From the NCBI GenBank assembly GCA_030592105.1, contig JAUVKE010000137.1:1-6983 (forward strand): a DNA stretch of 6,983 nucleotides, read 5' to 3'. This DNA comes from Desulfobacteraceae bacterium (GTDB taxonomy: Bacteria > Desulfobacterota > Desulfobacteria > Desulfobacterales > BuS5). Position 1 is the stretch's first letter; each line of letters opens with the position of its first letter. The notes beneath the pieces are model-generated. The model searched no databases. It was not told the DNA's origin and saw only the letters and a program-made list of their open reading frames with translations. Positions 5,705 through 6,983 of this stretch are shown in pieces. Both the position numbers and the translations under genes were made by a program.

Positions 5705-5747
5705 AAATAAAAAAACCTGCCATAAATCTTATCAAATTTATGGCAGG
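5705..5747 (-). terminator. Rho-independent terminator of the DUF1329 gene
   Basis: A perfect 12-bp stem, CCTGCCATAAAT (5716-5727) with ATTTATGGCAGG (5736-5747), encloses an 8-nt loop. On the minus strand the stem is followed directly by TTTTTTTATTT. It lies about 65 bp after the DUF1329 stop codon and has the right polarity only for the minus strand. Confidence 0.9.
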
Positions 5748-5794
5748 CCCTAAAATCTAAACCCTTTTTTACTACATGTTGTGCAATTACCATG

Positions 5795-5811
5795 GACGGT
5801 CTATACTTTAT
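5795..5811. repeat. Direct repeat, copy 2 (GACGGTCTATACT core)
   Basis: This is the second copy of the 5401-5417 repeat. It ends 2 bp before the stop codon of the DUF1329 gene. The two copies bracket a 377-bp segment holding the long hairpin and the terminator. Confidence 0.6.
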
Positions 5812-5813
5812 TC

Positions 5814-6983
5814 CTATTTTGTCCAGGTACTAAGTCGGCTAACTGAAAATTTTTTCTTCATATTTTTCAAGTTATATTCATAAAACAGATCACGTCCGAA
5901 AATATTTTTTCCAGAGGATCTGAGAATTGAAGAATGGTCTGTTTTTACATCATAAAAAAGATGCATATTACTCGATTGGGTAATTTTATCCCATTTCATG
6001 AACTGGGGCATATAGGATCCGGTTCTCCAGTATTCCCCGGCTATATCCCACATGAGTTTGTATTGACCCCAGAGGCTCTTTTTATCGATCCAGAATTCCA
6101 TCTTCCCCATGTTATAATAGGGATCTTCGGGTATACATGTGAGAATATGAAATTCTCTTGGAACCCAGACGCATGTCACAGGCGACCATGAAGCCTGTTT
6201 ACACCCTTTAATCTGCCAGCCGGACTGAACTCCCTTAACATCACTTATCGCTTTCCAGTGACCGTCATCCTGCTGAACCATGTGGGTATAATCCTGGGCA
6301 CTGTCTTTGGAAATAGCCATTAATCCTATTTTTTCACCAACATACGTCCATGTCATTCTTGATGTGTTTCCAAGCCAGCCGTTTCCATCATCTATGGTAA
6401 AATCTGACCCCAAAAATGGATCAGATCTGTTTGCACCTGACATTCTTTTGGTTCTTCTTATAGCGGGGATATAGACATAAAGCTGATCGTCTGATCCGTC
6501 TGTTTTTCTGTAGGTCAACTGAGCTGTCCCGGCAAGATCGTAGGGTGCTACTACGACGGTAACCTCCATAAACATCATGTTACTTGAATTTTCATCTTCC
6601 TTTGCTTCGATTGTGCCCCAAAAATTATATCGAAGATAATCATTTTGGATAACTCTTTCGAACCCCTTTTTCCCGACCCATTCAACTGTAAAGGGGCTTT
6701 TCATACCCCCTTCTCTCCCCCTGGTAATATCCCTGTTATGCATAAATTTTATTCCGCGATCAGGATCATCTTTTAAATCTATATCCGGAAAGGGATACCC
6801 GTATACCCATTTTGGATATTTGCCGGTTGCTGTTTCAATTATGACCCCTTCTTCACTAAGAGAGTATTTACCAACATTATGTTTAAGCCCATATTCGTCC
6901 CATTCTGTATCATTGCTGGCATCATATTCAAACTCTCCTATATTCATTATCATTTTGCCTTCCCTGACCCATTTTACCATATC
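5814..6983 (-). CDS. DUF1329-family envelope protein (LolA/LolB-like fold), N-terminus outside window
   Basis: The frame is open to the window edge and stops at TAG 5814-5816. The first visible Met (6978-6980) is preceded by an open codon and is followed by VKWVREGKMIMNIGEFEYD, which is internal to the family. The real start, and presumably a signal peptide, lie beyond the edge. About 389 residues are visible of an expected 430-470. Matching landmarks, numbered from that Met, include LTYRKTDGSDDQLYVYIPAI (155-174) and RRTKRMSGANRSDPFLGSDF (175-194), then TYVGEKIGLMAIS (212-224) and MEFWIDKKSLWGQYKLMWD (294-312). DUF1329 proteins are periplasmic or outer-membrane-associated and resemble lipoprotein-sorting folds. 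They often occur beside RND/MmpL exporters and fatty- or aromatic-acid activation genes, but their biochemical role is not settled. It is closed by the terminator at 5705-5747. The nearby acyl-CoA synthetase fits a lipid or hydrophobic-acid context (inference). Confidence 0.82.
   Translation of the reverse strand, partial: DMVKWVREGKMIMNIGEFEYDASNDTEWDEYGLKHNVGKYSLSEEGVIIETATGKYPKWVYGYPFPDIDLKDDPDRGIKFMHNRDITRGREGGMKSPFTVEWVGKKGFERVIQNDYLRYNFWGTIEAKEDENSSNMMFMEVTVVVAPYDLAGTAQLTYRKTDGSDDQLYVYIPAIRRTKRMSGANRSDPFLGSDFTIDDGNGWLGNTSRMTWTYVGEKIGLMAISKDSAQDYTHMVQQDDGHWKAISDVKGVQSGWQIKGCKQASWSPVTCVWVPREFHILTCIPEDPYYNMGKMEFWIDKKSLWGQYKLMWDIAGEYWRTGSYMPQFMKWDKITQSSNMHLFYDVKTDHSSILRSSGKNIFGRDLFYEYNLKNMKKKFSVSRLSTWTK

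Larger units (their letters stand above)
5262..5813. other. Gene-free region between the synthetase and the DUF1329 gene
   Basis: No real gene is seen on either strand. From left to right the region holds the synthetase leader with its inverted repeat (5277-5354) and the first 17-bp direct repeat (5401-5417). Next come the long hairpin (5474-5555), a few minor palindromes (5659-5673 CCGGA/TCCGG, 5686-5698 ACTCTT/AAGAGT), the DUF1329 terminator (5705-5747), and the second direct repeat (5795-5811). The promoter of the synthetase should lie here but is not identifiable with confidence. Confidence 0.65.

Noticed and set aside
1..6983. CRISPR arrays, tRNA or rRNA genes, riboswitches
   Set aside because: I saw no regularly spaced direct repeats, no cloverleaf with a T-arm, and no recognisable purine or other riboswitch core in either gene-free stretch.

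Overview
The window is ordinary chromosomal DNA of low GC content (roughly 40% by eye) from a bacterium that is most likely a Gram-negative of the Desulfobacterota/Desulfobacterales type. That placement is an inference. It rests on the combination of a DUF1329-family envelope protein, an AMP-forming acyl-CoA synthetase, a Na+/dicarboxylate (DASS) transporter, purine-salvage enzymes, and scattered IS1595- and IS66-like remnants. No rRNA or other phylogenetic marker is present.

Layout from left to right. Positions 3-263 (+) hold the 3' end of an IS1595-family (ISXO2-like) transposase. It runs tail to tail, with a 7-bp gap, into a DASS/SLC13 transporter (271-1803, -). The transporter starts 8 bp after the stop of apt, adenine phosphoribosyltransferase (1812-2345, -), and the two look translationally linked. 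A gene-free stretch (2346-2807) carries a short inverted repeat and a complete 253-bp miniature inverted-repeat element (2533-2785) with 14-bp perfect termini and a perfect 8-bp target duplication. Next come a hypoxanthine-type phosphoribosyltransferase (2808-3479, -, start uncertain) and an AMP-forming acyl-CoA synthetase (3660-5261, -). The synthetase's stop codon lies inside a sequence that matches the miniature element's terminus at 13 of 14 bases. The gene-free stretch 5262-5813 holds a distant inverted repeat, a 30-bp imperfect hairpin, a pair of 17-bp near-identical direct repeats, and a clear rho-independent terminator for the last gene. That gene is a DUF1329 protein (5814-6983, -), cut by the window edge.

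All complete genes are on the minus strand. The DUF1329 gene is closed by its own terminator, so the synthetase probably starts a new transcription unit. That unit may run on through hpt, the miniature element, apt and the transporter. Apt and the hypoxanthine-type enzyme together cover salvage of adenine and hypoxanthine/guanine to nucleotides using PRPP. The synthetase activates an unidentified carboxylic acid, and the transporter imports C4-dicarboxylates or similar anions.

I see no convincing undescribed multi-gene system. The most notable item is the intact miniature element, with its IS66-like signature (GTAA ends, 8-bp target duplication), and the related terminus at the end of the synthetase gene.
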